Both the position numbers and the translations under genes were made by a program. From Gluconacetobacter tumulicola (GTDB lineage Bacteria; Pseudomonadota; Alphaproteobacteria; Acetobacterales; Acetobacteraceae): 41,653 nt of DNA. Below the pieces are notes generated by a model. The model was not told where the DNA came from. It worked only from the letters and a program-made list of their open reading frames with translations, and did no database searches. The stretch lies in the NCBI RefSeq assembly GCF_014174215.1, contig NZ_JABEQL010000033.1, positions 1 to 41,653 on the forward strand. Direction: 5' to 3'. Every line of letters begins with the position of its first letter. Position 1 is the stretch's first letter. Positions 32,926-41,653 of this stretch are shown here, piece after piece.

Positions 32926-33468
32926 ATGACGTTTCCCATTTGGCGCGCCGCCGTGGCCGGCCTGGTCCTTGCCGGGCTTGTGAACGGACAGGCCGCATTC
33001 GCAGCCGGCGCCTGCACCTCCTCGCCCGCGCATGAGGCCTTCGACGTGCAGGGTCTCAAGAGCGAGCTGATGGTGACGGCCCTGTCGTGCAGCATGCAGG
33101 ACCGCTACAACGCCTTCGTCGAACGCTTCCGCCCCAGGCTACTGGACGAGGAAGGGGCGCTGAACGCCTATTTTCGCACCACCTACGGCCGGGGCGCCCA
33201 GCGCGAGCATGACGACTACATCACCCAGCTCGCCAACGTGCAGTCCGAACGCGGGCTGAAGGCCGGCACCGCCTTCTGCAACCAGCGCGCGGCGATGTTC
33301 GACGAGGTCGCGGTGCTGGAAAGCGCGCAGGACCTGTCGCGCTACGCCCAGGCCAAGGACATCATCCAGCCCGCATCGTACGAAACCTGCGCCGCGCCCG
33401 AGCGCGTGCTGCACTCGGAAGTCCGCAGCCGCTCGCGCGCCCGGGCCGCCCACACCACCCGGAGCTGA
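32926..33468 (+). CDS. Secreted four-cysteine protein of unknown function
   Basis: The 180-residue protein has a clear signal peptide (hydrophobic VAGLVLAGLVNG, cleavage after AAFA near residue 26). The mature part is mostly helical-looking and carries four cysteines (GACTSS, LSCSM, AFCNQ, ETCAA), which could form two disulfides in the periplasm. The C-terminus is basic. ATG 32926 has GGGAG 10 bases upstream. I do not recognise the family. Confidence 0.7.
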   Translation: MTFPIWRAAVAGLVLAGLVNGQAAFAAGACTSSPAHEAFDVQGLKSELMVTALSCSMQDRYNAFVERFRPRLLDEEGALNAYFRTTYGRGAQREHDDYITQLANVQSERGLKAGTAFCNQRAAMFDEVAVLESAQDLSRYAQAKDIIQPASYETCAAPERVLHSEVRSRSRARAAHTTRS

Positions 33469-33550
33469 TACGCGCCTCCGGGACATGGCACGTGGCTCCG
33501 GCCACGCGCCTGCTTGACAGGGAACGGGGCTGCGGAACAAAGAACAGTCC

Positions 33551-35581
33551 ATGAACGACGATCTCTTTTCCGCGCCGCGCCCGAAGCGGGAGTCGCGCCC
33601 CCGCGCGACCGGGGCCACCGCACCGGCTCCAGCCAGCGCGGCCGAGACGTACGATGCCAGCGCCATCGAGGTGCTGGAGGGGCTGGAGCCCGTCCGGCGG
33701 CGCCCCGGCATGTATATCGGCGGCACGGATGAAGGCGCGTATCATCACCTGGCCGCTGAGATCCTGGACAATGCGATGGACGAGGCTGTGGCCGGCCACG
33801 CCACCACCATCGACGTCACGCTGGATGAAGGCGACTGGCTGACCATCCGCGACAATGGCCGGGGCATTCCGGTCGATCCGCATCCCAAATTCAAGGATCG
33901 CTCGGCGCTGGAGGTCATCCTGACCACGCTGCACGCGGGCGGGAAATTCTCGGGCAAGGCCTATGCCACCTCGGGCGGCCTGCACGGCGTGGGCTCGTCG
34001 GTGGTCAATGCGCTGGCGGCGCGGATGGAGGTCGAGGTCGCGCGCGACCGCACCCTGTGGCGCCAGGCCTATGAACGCGGCCATCCGGTGACGAAGCTGG
34101 AGAAGGTGGGGCCGACCCAGAACCGGCGCGGCACCCAGATCCGCTTCACCCCCGATCCGCAGATCTTCGGGCGCCTCCATTTCTCGCCCGCGCGCCTGTA
34201 CAAACTGTGCCGCTCCAAGGCCTATCTGTATCGCGGCGTGACCATCCGCTGGGCCTGCGACCCGGCGCTGATCCGTGACAGCGACATTCCCGCCGAGGCG
34301 GTGCTGCATTTCCCCGGCGGCGTGGCCGACAGCCTGCGCGACGAGCTGGGCACGGCCGCGCTGCTGGCCGAGATGTGGTCCGGCGACGCCGACCTGCCGG
34401 TCGGGCCGGATGGCGCCGAGACCGGCCGCATGGAATGGGCGGTGGCGTTCCTGGAATCCGGGTCGTCCAGCCTGGCCTCCTACTGCAACACCATCCCCAC
34501 CCCGCAGGGCGGCACGCACGAGGCCGGATTCCGCACGGCATTGCTGAAGGGCTTCCGCGCCTGGGGCGAGCAGCGGTCGAACCGCCGCGCCTCGGCCATC
34601 GCGGCCGACGACATTCTCGGGATCATCGCCGCCAAATTGTCGGTCTTCATCCGCGATCCGCAATTCCAGGGCCAGACCAAGGAAAAACTGACCTCGTCCG
34701 AAGCCGGCCGCCTGGTCGAGACCGCGCTGCGCGACCGGTTCGAGCAATGGCTGGCCGGCCATCCGGCGCAGGCGGACAACCTCCTGGCCTTCATCATCGA
34801 GCGCGCCGAGGAACGGCTGCGCCGCAAGGATCTGAAGGACACGCCGCGCAAGAGCGCCACACGGCGCCTGCGCCTGCCGGGCAAGCTGACCGACTGCACG
34901 CGCGAGAACGCGGCCGAGACCGAGATCTTCCTGGTCGAGGGCGATTCCGCCGGCGGTTCCGCCAAACAGGCCCGCAACCGCGAGACGCAGGCGGTGCTGC
35001 CGCTGCGCGGCAAGATCCTGAACGTCGCCAGCGCCTCGACCGAGAAGCTGCGCGCCAACCAGGAACTGCGCGACCTGGTCGAAGCCCTGGGCTGCGGCAT
35101 CGGCGAACGGTTCGACGCCACGCGCCTGCGCTACGGTCGCGTCATCATCATGACCGACGCCGACGTGGACGGGGCGCATATCGCGTCGCTGCTGATGACC
35201 TTCTTCTACCGCGAACTGCCCGAACTGATCCGCCGGGGGCATATCTATCTGGCCCAGCCGCCGCTCTACCGCCTGACCCAGGGCGGCCGGACGGTCTATG
35301 CGATGAATGACGCCGACCGTGAGCGGAAGCTGAAATCGGATTTCAAGCCCAACGCCAAAATCGAGATCTCACGCTTCAAGGGCCTGGGCGAAATGCCGCC
35401 GGGCGACCTGAAGCAGACGACGATGGACCCCAGGAAACGCACGCTGCTGCAGGTCGTCACCCGACCCGAGGATCGCGCGCTGACCAGCGACCGCGTCGAG
35501 CAGCTGATGGGCCGCAAGGCGGAATCGCGCTTCCAGTTCATCCAGGAACATGCCCGCCTGGTCGAGGAACTGGACGTCTGA
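33551..35581 (+). CDS. parE: DNA topoisomerase IV subunit B
   Basis: ParE is the ATPase subunit of topoisomerase IV, which decatenates replicated chromosomes. The 676-residue protein has the GHKL ATPase motifs EILDNAMDEA, DNGRGIPVDPHPK, HAGGKFSG and GGLHGVGSSVVNAL, then TOPRIM motifs VEGDSAGGSAKQARNRE (near residue 460) and DADVDGAHI (near residue 536), and FKGLGEMPP with TTMDPRKRTL near the end. The length, without the GyrB insertion, favours ParE over GyrB. The first 35 residues are a Pro/Ala/Arg-rich extension. No strong ribosome-binding site is visible. Confidence 0.93.
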   Translation: MNDDLFSAPRPKRESRPRATGATAPAPASAAETYDASAIEVLEGLEPVRRRPGMYIGGTDEGAYHHLAAEILDNAMDEAVAGHATTIDVTLDEGDWLTIRDNGRGIPVDPHPKFKDRSALEVILTTLHAGGKFSGKAYATSGGLHGVGSSVVNALAARMEVEVARDRTLWRQAYERGHPVTKLEKVGPTQNRRGTQIRFTPDPQIFGRLHFSPARLYKLCRSKAYLYRGVTIRWACDPALIRDSDIPAEAVLHFPGGVADSLRDELGTAALLAEMWSGDADLPVGPDGAETGRMEWAVAFLESGSSSLASYCNTIPTPQGGTHEAGFRTALLKGFRAWGEQRSNRRASAIAADDILGIIAAKLSVFIRDPQFQGQTKEKLTSSEAGRLVETALRDRFEQWLAGHPAQADNLLAFIIERAEERLRRKDLKDTPRKSATRRLRLPGKLTDCTRENAAETEIFLVEGDSAGGSAKQARNRETQAVLPLRGKILNVASASTEKLRANQELRDLVEALGCGIGERFDATRLRYGRVIIMTDADVDGAHIASLLMTFFYRELPELIRRGHIYLAQPPLYRLTQGGRTVYAMNDADRERKLKSDFKPNAKIEISRFKGLGEMPPGDLKQTTMDPRKRTLLQVVTRPEDRALTSDRVEQLMGRKAESRFQFIQEHARLVEELDV

Positions 35582-35637
35582 TCGCCCATGTCTCCTGACC
35601 ATTCTCCTGACCATCCCCGCGCATCCCTGGCCGAACG

Positions 35638-36558
35638 ATGACCACGGCCGCGCATTCCGCGGCCGGAGACGAACAGACGCAGGGTCCGCTGGCCGGCATC
35701 CTGCTGGTCGTGGGGGGCATGGTCTCGTTCCAGGTCGGCGGTTCGTTCGCCAAGCTGCTGTTTCCCGTCTTCGGGCCCCTGGGCACGGTCAGCCTGCGCC
35801 TGTGGATCGCCGCCATCGTGCTGGGCATCCTGACGCGTCCCTGGCGCGCGGCGCCGAACCGGGCGACCCTGAAGCTGGTCCTGTGGTACGGCGCCTCGAT
35901 CGGCGTGATGAACATGGCGTTCTACCTGTCGCTGGAGCGCCTGCCGCTGGGCGTGGCGGTGGCGGTCGAGTTCCTGGGGCCGCTGATCCTGTCCCTGTCG
36001 GGCGCGCGGCGCGCGCGCGAACTGCTGCTGTTTCCCGTCATCGTCGGGGGGCTGTACCTGCTGCTGCAACCCGGCGCGGCGCTGGCCGGCCACCCGCTCG
36101 ACCTGCTGGGCGTAGCCTATGGGCTGATGGCCGCGGCGGCCTGGGCTGCCTATATCGTGACCGGCGGCCGGGTCAGCCGGCGGATCGACGCGGCACGTGC
36201 CACGGCACTCGGCCAGGCGGTCGGCGCCGTGCTGGTCACGCCGCTGATCGCGGCGACCCTGCCCGTCGCCGCCAGGCATCCGCATGCCGCCCTGCTGGCC
36301 TGCTTCGTCGCCATTCTCTCGTCCGCCCTGCCCTACACGCTGGAAATGCTGGCCATGAAGCGGCTGCATCCCCGCCAGTTCGGCATCCTGACCAGCCTCG
36401 ACCCGGCAGTGGCCGCCATCATCGGGCTGGCCTTGCTGGGCGAACATCTGGCCCCCGCGCAATGGGCGGGAATCCTGTGCATCGTGCTGAGTTCGATCAC
36501 CGGCGTCCTGCTCCAGCGCCCCGGCCAGGAAACCGCGCCGGTACTGCCCGAGATGTAG
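35638..36558 (+). CDS. EamA/DMT-family exporter (RhtA-like)
   Basis: The 306-residue protein is almost entirely hydrophobic, consistent with ten transmembrane helices in two EamA repeats. The segments FQVGGSFAKLLFPVFGPLG, AFYLSLERLPLGVAVAVEF and LTSLDPAVAAIIGLALLGE are typical of the RhtA subgroup, which exports homoserine, threonine or other amino acids and analogues. Substrate cannot be read from sequence. It starts 56 bases after parE and may share its transcript. Confidence 0.87.
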   Translation: MTTAAHSAAGDEQTQGPLAGILLVVGGMVSFQVGGSFAKLLFPVFGPLGTVSLRLWIAAIVLGILTRPWRAAPNRATLKLVLWYGASIGVMNMAFYLSLERLPLGVAVAVEFLGPLILSLSGARRARELLLFPVIVGGLYLLLQPGAALAGHPLDLLGVAYGLMAAAAWAAYIVTGGRVSRRIDAARATALGQAVGAVLVTPLIAATLPVAARHPHAALLACFVAILSSALPYTLEMLAMKRLHPRQFGILTSLDPAVAAIIGLALLGEHLAPAQWAGILCIVLSSITGVLLQRPGQETAPVLPEM

Positions 36559-36639
36559 CGGGCCCATCCGGCGCCCTGCCCTCCCCACCGACCGAGGACC
36601 GCGATAGATTCGCAACGATCGGACAGCGAGGAGAGAGAC

Positions 36640-37575
36640 ATGACCGACCGGATGGTCTTCTACAGCCAGATGGACAATCCCGAACCCTGGCGGGCCGCGC
36701 TGCATGCGGCCCTGCCCGACCTGGGGTTCGAACTGGCCGACGCGGTCACCGACACCGCCGGGATACGCTATGCGCTGGTCTGGAACCCGCCGCAGGGATT
36801 CTTCGCCCGTTTTCCCGACCTGTGCATGATCGTCAGCCTGGGCGCCGGCGTGGATGCGCTGGTGGCGCGCGACGACCTGCCGCCCGGCGTGGCGATCACC
36901 CGGCTGCAGGACCCGATGATGTCGCGGATGATGGCCAGCTACGTCCTGTTCGCAACGCTGCGCCTGGCCCGCGACATTCCAGCCTTCGCGGCCGCGCAGC
37001 GCAAGGGACGGTGGCACTTCATCGAACCCCGCCCCCTCTCGCACACGCGTGTCGGCATCATGGGATTGGGCGAGCTGGGCCTGTTCGCGGCACGGGAATG
37101 CGCGCAACTGGGCTTTACGGTCAGCGGCTGGTCGCGCAGCCCGAAAGCCGAGCCCGGCATCACCTGCCATGCGGGAATGGACAGCCTCCCTGCCTTCCTC
37201 GGCGAATGCGATATCCTGGTCTGCATGCTGCCCAAGACGCCGCAGACCACCGGCCTGCTGAATGCCGAACGGCTGGCGATGCTGCCGCAGGGCGCGGGCT
37301 TCATCAATGTCGCGCGCGGCGCCATCGTCGATGAGGACGCGCTGGTCGCCGCCCTGCGCTCCGGCCGGATCGGACAGGCCACGCTGGACGTCTTCAGCCA
37401 GGAACCGCTGCCCGGCGATCATCCGCTGTGGCACCTCGACAATGTGCTGATCACGCCGCACGTGGCCTCGGTCGCCCTGCCGGACTCGGCGGCACCACAG
37501 GTGGCCGAGAATATCCGCCGCCTGCGCGCCGGCCTGCCAGTGCGCGATGCCGTGGATGTCGCGCGCGGTTACTGA
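36640..37575 (+). CDS. ghrA: Glyoxylate/hydroxypyruvate reductase A (D-2-hydroxyacid dehydrogenase)
   Basis: The 311-residue protein belongs to the D-isomer-specific 2-hydroxyacid dehydrogenases, GhrA subgroup. The NADP-binding motif GLGELG lies near residue 144, the substrate-binding Arg in NVARGAIVDE near residue 227, the catalytic Glu in SQEPLPGDHPLW, and the catalytic His in TPHVAS near residue 275. The family reduces glyoxylate and hydroxypyruvate to glycolate and D-glycerate. ATG 36640 has AGGAGAG upstream. A hairpin terminator lies about 90 bases downstream. Confidence 0.92.
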   Translation: MTDRMVFYSQMDNPEPWRAALHAALPDLGFELADAVTDTAGIRYALVWNPPQGFFARFPDLCMIVSLGAGVDALVARDDLPPGVAITRLQDPMMSRMMASYVLFATLRLARDIPAFAAAQRKGRWHFIEPRPLSHTRVGIMGLGELGLFAARECAQLGFTVSGWSRSPKAEPGITCHAGMDSLPAFLGECDILVCMLPKTPQTTGLLNAERLAMLPQGAGFINVARGAIVDEDALVAALRSGRIGQATLDVFSQEPLPGDHPLWHLDNVLITPHVASVALPDSAAPQVAENIRRLRAGLPVRDAVDVARGY

Positions 37576-37667
37576 CGGGGCCGGAATGACGCAATCGGGC
37601 GGCTACAATACGCATGAATCCGCCCTTGGTGCGGGCGGCCTGTGGTTTCCACGGCACAGGTCGATCC

Positions 37668-37697
37668 GGCTTTTGAACAAAAAGCCATCAGTTTTTT
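37668..37697 (+). terminator. Intrinsic terminator downstream of ghrA
   Basis: GGCTTTT (37668-37674) pairs with AAAAGCC (37680-37686) around a 5-base loop, followed by ATCAG and six T residues. Several GC-rich hairpins precede it (37597-37660), including a CCGCCC segment that can pair with either of two flanking GGGCGG segments. Confidence 0.6.
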
Positions 37698-38112
37698 GAT
37701 AAAAATTCGTCCATGAATTTCTGCTGACAATTTAATTGAATTTCCTGATTCTTAATACTCGTCCTCCCCTACGGTCTTCGCAATCGCGCAGCGTTCATGT
37801 TGCATAACGGCAACATGATGCAAGAAATCCGTAACAGACGGCACACGAGCGGTCGACACGCCCGTTATGATCATGTGTAGTTTTTGTTAACGCGCTGTAA
37901 CAGGCCAATGACACATGCTCAGGGAGCTCCACGGCACATCGCATTCACCGGACATCCGGAACGAGATGGGACGCGGCCGCCCGTTAAATCCTGTCGGAAT
38001 CGCTCGGATTCCGCCGGATTTTCCGGTCGGAACGCCTGGCATCGCATACAGCGCACCATTCTGATCAAGACACTGGCTTACCAATCTTCACGTTGATATC
38101 TTTGGAGCAATC
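37698..38112 (+). promoter_or_regulatory. AT-rich leader and promoter region of the TonB-dependent receptor
   Basis: This region has no credible gene. It has a strongly AT-rich first part (about 37690-37760), a 9-bp inverted repeat TCATGTTGC / GCAACATGA (37795-37818), and two leader hairpins, CGGAATC / GATTCCG (37995-38013) and CCGGA / TCCGG (38014-38026). Promoter elements cannot be placed with confidence. No cobalamin-riboswitch box is visible. Confidence 0.45.
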
Positions 38113-41100
38113 ATGGGCGATCGCCAGATCAAGCAGACGACCGCACGAACTCTTCGCCGAAAGAACGTTCTTCTTCTCGCCTTCACGGCCATGAGCGGGG
38201 TGATGTATTCCTCCGCTTACGCCCAGAGCGCGCAGACGGCGACACAGACCCCGCGCAAGCCCCATGTCCGGACGACCAAGGCCGCCAAGGCCATGAAGTC
38301 GACCCCGGCAACACCGGCCGTGGCCGCACCGGTCGTGGCCCCGGCCACCCGCAACGCTTCGGTCCTCTCGGCCGCGGCCGAAGCCCCCGCACCGGAGACC
38401 GCCTCGAAGGCCGAGACGATCATGGTGACGGGTTCGCTGTTCCGCGATCCGAACACGAGCAGCGCATCACCGATCACGCGCATCACGGCGAAAGACCTGC
38501 AGCAGCGCGGTATCAAGACAGTAACCGACGCCCTGCAGCTTCTATCGTCGAATGGCGGCGGCAACCTGACCAATGCATGGTCGGCCGGTGGCGGCTTCGC
38601 GGCTGGCGCCTCGGCACCGTCGCTGCGCGGGCTCAGCACCGATTCGACCCTGGTGCTGATGGACGGGCAACGCCTGTCCTACTACCCGCTGGCCGACGAC
38701 GGGGAGCGTAACTTCGTCGACACCAACTGGATGCCGCAATCCATCATGCAGTCGGTCGACGTGCTGCAGGATGGCGGGTCGGCCACCTACGGCGCCGACG
38801 CGGTCGCGGGCGTGGTCAACATGATCACCCGCAAGGAAATCCAGGGCTTCGAAGGCAATGCCGAAGGCGGCCTGACCCAGCGCGGCGATGCCGGCCACCA
38901 GCGGCTCTACGCCACCTATGGCCATGGCGACCTTGCGCGCGATGGCTACAATTTTTACGTCAACTCGGAATACCAGCAGGACGATCCGCTCTATTATCGT
39001 CAGCTCGGCTATCCTTACAATAACGGCGACCTGACCGGCATCGGCGGCACAAACGGCAACGACAATGTCGTTTCCAACGGCACGATCACCAACTTTGCGG
39101 CGACGCCGGGTGCAATCGTCCATCCGGTCGACGGATCCGGTAAGGCAACCGGCCCGTGGCAGCTTCTGAACCCGTCAGGCTGCAACAGCCTGGGAGGCAT
39201 CGTTGCAACCGGAACGGTCACCGGCACGCCGGGCATCAGCCAGGCCTGCACGATGAACACGCAGAAATATGAACAGGTTGCCCCTGATCTGCGTCGTGTC
39301 AGTGCCAGCGCGCATTTCACCGCGAACGTGACCGACCGCTCGCAACTGGTCGCGATGTTCAACTGGTCGCAGGCCCGTTCAACCGTTACCGGCACGCCAT
39401 ACGGCACCTACGGCAGTTCGTCCTATTCCCAGGCCCGGCTGGCCACGGCGCAGAATACCTATCTGCCCATATACCTGCCTGACGGGTCGCTGAACCCGAA
39501 CAATCCGTTCGCGGCTCAAGGTGAGGAAGCGCAGGTGTCCGCCCGCTTCGGCGACCTGATCCCCACCACCACCGAAACCAGCTCGAACTTCCGCGGATCG
39601 GTTCGCTATTCCGGCTGGGCGCCGTCCAACTGGGGTTCGGACTGGAATTACGACGCCAATTTCGTCGGCATGAACACACTGCTGAACCAGACAATCACCG
39701 GCGTTCCGACGATCAATGGCATCAACAATGCGATCCTCAACGGCACCTACAATTTCGTCGATCCGTCGCAGAACTCGCGCTCCGTCCTGAATTCGATCGC
39801 GCCGCGGAACGTGACCAATGCCCGCACGCAGGAATATTCGGGCGAACTGTCGGCCAGCAAGGGCCTTTTCCACCTGCCGGGTGGCATGGCCAAGCTGGCG
39901 ATCGGCGGCAATGTCCGATGGGAAGCACTGAACGCCCCGAACGCCAATCCGCTGAATCCGAACGATCCCGGCGCGCAATATACCAGCTATATCAATCCGG
40001 TGAATGCACGCGGCAGCCGCTGGGTCGAATCCGGCTTTTTCGAAGCTGATCTTCCGTTCGTAAAGATGCTGGATGCCACGGTGTCCGGCCGTTACGACAA
40101 TTATTCCGAAGGCTTCAGCCACTTCTCGCCGAAAGTCGGAGTGAATTTCAAACCGATCGACAAGCTGACATTGCGAGGCACTTTCTCGAAGGGATTCCGC
40201 GTTCCCAGCTTCGCTGAAACCGGCGGATCGAACGTCGGGTACATCAATTATACCCCGACCAATGCCGCCTTCATCAGTCAGCATCTGAACGCTGACGGCT
40301 CGCCGGACAACTACGCCCAGACCTACCGGATTGGCCAGAACAGCGCGGGCAACCCGGATCTGCGGCCCGAAACCTCGACCAACTTCTCTGGTGGCCCGGT
40401 CTACCGTCCGACCCGATGGCTGACGCTGAGCGCCAACTACTATTATATCCGCAAGAATCACTATATCGCGCCGAACCCGATCCCGCTTTCGAGCGTTGCG
40501 GACAATTGGCTGACCTCCGGAAATGCAAACCTGCCTTCGTCCGTAACGGTTACGCCGGACATCGCCGATCCGCAGCACCCCGAGGGTCAGCGTCGCCCCG
40601 GAATCGTCAACCTGGGTTATGTCAACACCAATAAGCTGGTGACCGACGGTTTCGACCTGTCGATGGAAATCAACACCCAGCTGCCGGGCTTCCTGCATGA
40701 AGTGCATTGGTACAGCAAAGGCAGCGCCACGTTCGTCGACAAGATGAACCTGACGAATCCTGATGGATCGGTGTACCGCTTCGCCGGAACGCTCGGACCT
40801 TACGGTGCGGTTTCGGCTTCCGGCACGCCGAAATGGCGCGCCAACTGGTCGAACACCTTCACCTGGAAGAAACTGGCCGTCACGCCGACCGTCTATTATA
40901 CCAGTGGCTACAAGACGACGGCCGAAGATCAGAGCGGCTCTGGAACCGCCAACAACTGCGCCGACGCTCAGGCCGGCAATAACTTTGTTCCGTCTCAGTG
41001 CAGGGTCAAAGGTTGGTGGGATGTCGACCTGACGCTCAACTACCAGTTCAGCCCGCGCTGGTCCGCCTATGCCAACGTCTACAATCTACTGGGCTTCCGG

Positions 41101-41208
41101 GCACCGTACGATTTCGGCACCTATGGCGGCTATCTCTACAACTCTTCATGGTCGCAGCAGGGCGTCGTCATGCGCTCGTTCCAGTTCGGCGTGAACGTCA
41201 AACTCTGA
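38113..41208 (+). CDS. TonB-dependent outer membrane receptor
   Basis: The 1031-residue protein has a signal peptide ending SAYA near residue 37, an Ala/Pro/Lys-rich linker, a TonB-box-like ETIMVTGS near residue 101, and a plug domain (about 110-245) with SLRGLSTDSTLVLMDGQRLS and GSATYGADAVAGVVNMITRK. A large beta-barrel follows, with LRGTFSKGFRVPSFAE and LRPETSTNFSGG typical of the family. The plug style (LVLMDGQR) is common in receptors for sugars, peptides or siderophores; the ligand is unknown. The last residues FQFGVNVKL end in Leu rather than the usual aromatic. ATG 38113 follows GGAG by 6 bases. The gene is less GC-rich than the operons upstream. Confidence 0.93.
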   Translation: MGDRQIKQTTARTLRRKNVLLLAFTAMSGVMYSSAYAQSAQTATQTPRKPHVRTTKAAKAMKSTPATPAVAAPVVAPATRNASVLSAAAEAPAPETASKAETIMVTGSLFRDPNTSSASPITRITAKDLQQRGIKTVTDALQLLSSNGGGNLTNAWSAGGGFAAGASAPSLRGLSTDSTLVLMDGQRLSYYPLADDGERNFVDTNWMPQSIMQSVDVLQDGGSATYGADAVAGVVNMITRKEIQGFEGNAEGGLTQRGDAGHQRLYATYGHGDLARDGYNFYVNSEYQQDDPLYYRQLGYPYNNGDLTGIGGTNGNDNVVSNGTITNFAATPGAIVHPVDGSGKATGPWQLLNPSGCNSLGGIVATGTVTGTPGISQACTMNTQKYEQVAPDLRRVSASAHFTANVTDRSQLVAMFNWSQARSTVTGTPYGTYGSSSYSQARLATAQNTYLPIYLPDGSLNPNNPFAAQGEEAQVSARFGDLIPTTTETSSNFRGSVRYSGWAPSNWGSDWNYDANFVGMNTLLNQTITGVPTINGINNAILNGTYNFVDPSQNSRSVLNSIAPRNVTNARTQEYSGELSASKGLFHLPGGMAKLAIGGNVRWEALNAPNANPLNPNDPGAQYTSYINPVNARGSRWVESGFFEADLPFVKMLDATVSGRYDNYSEGFSHFSPKVGVNFKPIDKLTLRGTFSKGFRVPSFAETGGSNVGYINYTPTNAAFISQHLNADGSPDNYAQTYRIGQNSAGNPDLRPETSTNFSGGPVYRPTRWLTLSANYYYIRKNHYIAPNPIPLSSVADNWLTSGNANLPSSVTVTPDIADPQHPEGQRRPGIVNLGYVNTNKLVTDGFDLSMEINTQLPGFLHEVHWYSKGSATFVDKMNLTNPDGSVYRFAGTLGPYGAVSASGTPKWRANWSNTFTWKKLAVTPTVYYTSGYKTTAEDQSGSGTANNCADAQAGNNFVPSQCRVKGWWDVDLTLNYQFSPRWSAYANVYNLLGFRAPYDFGTYGGYLYNSSWSQQGVVMRSFQFGVNVKL

Positions 41209-41229
41209 CGAAACCCAGCGCAATAAGGG

Positions 41230-41262
41230 AGGGGGTGGTCCAAGGACCACCCCCTTTTTTTT
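41230..41262 (+). terminator. Strong intrinsic terminator after the TonB-dependent receptor
   Basis: AGGGGGTGGTCC (41230-41241) and GGACCACCCCCT (41244-41255) form a 12-bp stem followed by a run of T residues to 41262. It starts 21 bases after the receptor stop codon. Confidence 0.93.
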
Positions 41263-41543
41263 GCATACCGACTTGCGCCCGAGGACGACCCTTGTCCGGT
41301 TCGCTTCCTGGCCCGATGATCCGTTAACCATCCCGCAGTCATGACCTGCCTCTATCCGGCTTATTTTCCTGGCAGACCGGGCAAATAAACAATGACGGCC
41401 GGCCGACCCTATTCCATGGTCTGCCGCCCCCACGCTTCAGCATGTATCCCGGACCAGCCTTCGCCGCTCGGTACTCCGCGCCAAATGTCGTCAGCCGGAA
41501 AAAGAGCACCACAGTGCGCGCGAATCACGCCTCAGAGCCTGCA
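41263..41543. other. Spacer between receptor terminator and IS end
   Basis: I see no gene with support in this stretch. It should contain one end of the insertion sequence whose transposase stops at 41544, but I could not identify the terminal inverted repeat without the other end. Confidence 0.4.
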
Positions 41544-41653
41544 TCAGAAAGCGGTCTGATTAATTTTCCGCAGAACTCTGCGGATATGGGCGATCATCAA
41601 CCAGGCGTGGGATGACGAGATTGTTGCCTCGACATCCTTCGTGAGGCGGCGGC
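41544..41653 (-). mobile_element. 3' end of an IS5-type transposase gene, cut by the window edge
   Basis: The last 35 codons on the minus strand, ending at TGA 41546-41544, translate to a segment starting RRLTKDVEATISSSHAW and continuing LMIAHIRRVLRKINQTAF. The RxLxKDxE motif followed by a hydrophobic helix and Arg-rich end is characteristic of the C-terminus of IS5-superfamily DDE transposases, where it carries the catalytic Glu. The rest of the element lies beyond the window, so completeness is unknown. Confidence 0.65.

Noticed and set aside
37698-38112. Cobalamin riboswitch before the TonB-dependent receptor
   Set aside because: The conserved B12-box pattern is not present; only simple inverted repeats are visible.
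1-41653. CRISPR array, tRNA, rRNA or prophage genes
   Set aside because: I found no regularly spaced direct repeats, no tRNA cloverleaf in the gaps, and no phage structural or integrase genes.

Overview
The window looks like a chromosomal segment of an acetic acid bacterium (Alphaproteobacteria, Acetobacteraceae, Gluconacetobacter-like). The basis is very high GC in most genes, a strong codon-third-position GC bias, the gene orders hisB-DUF2628-hisH-hisA-hisF-hisE-HIT and gltX-pyrB-pyrC-plsY-dprA-topA-rnr, alphaproteobacterial families such as DUF1491, and a long TonB-dependent receptor. Genus is inference; no rRNA or tRNA gene is visible.

Layout. Positions 167-1955 (minus) hold a two-gene unit: a nitroreductase and a UbiH/UbiM-type flavin hydroxylase. 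Divergent from it, 2141-6828 (plus) is a compact histidine operon: hisB, DUF2628, hisH, an in-frame GNAT-HisA fusion, hisF, hisE and a HIT hydrolase. Positions 7022-10977 are an AT-richer accessory patch: a small lipoprotein gene, a divergent SDR/AraC pair, a truncated second copy of the lipoprotein gene, and a secreted esterase. An ABC exporter (minus) and nth (plus) follow. comEC (minus, 14066-16141) is bracketed by two copies of a roughly 120-bp compound hairpin repeat, one of which supplies its apparent start.

Positions 16320-28814 form one dense plus-strand run: gltX, pyrB, a dihydroorotase homologue without its HxH metal site, plsY, dprA, topA, rnr, an S41 peptidase and DUF1491. Most joints overlap by 1-4 bases, which suggests translational coupling of translation, pyrimidine, phospholipid, DNA-uptake, topology and RNA-decay functions. 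An OmpA-type porin, cysK with a divergent Rrf2 regulator, a lipoprotein, a secreted four-cysteine protein, parE, an RhtA-like exporter, ghrA and a TonB-dependent receptor follow. The window ends in the 3' end of an IS5-type transposase.

The most notable signals are the GNAT-HisA fusion, the SDR/AraC module lying between direct repeats of a lipoprotein gene, the repeat-bracketed comEC with a TTG start inside the repeat, a twin-hairpin element found three times directly after stop codons, and a 164-bp element with 18-bp inverted ends between ompA and cysK. No complete new defence or mobile system is visible. All family assignments come from reading motifs, without database searches.
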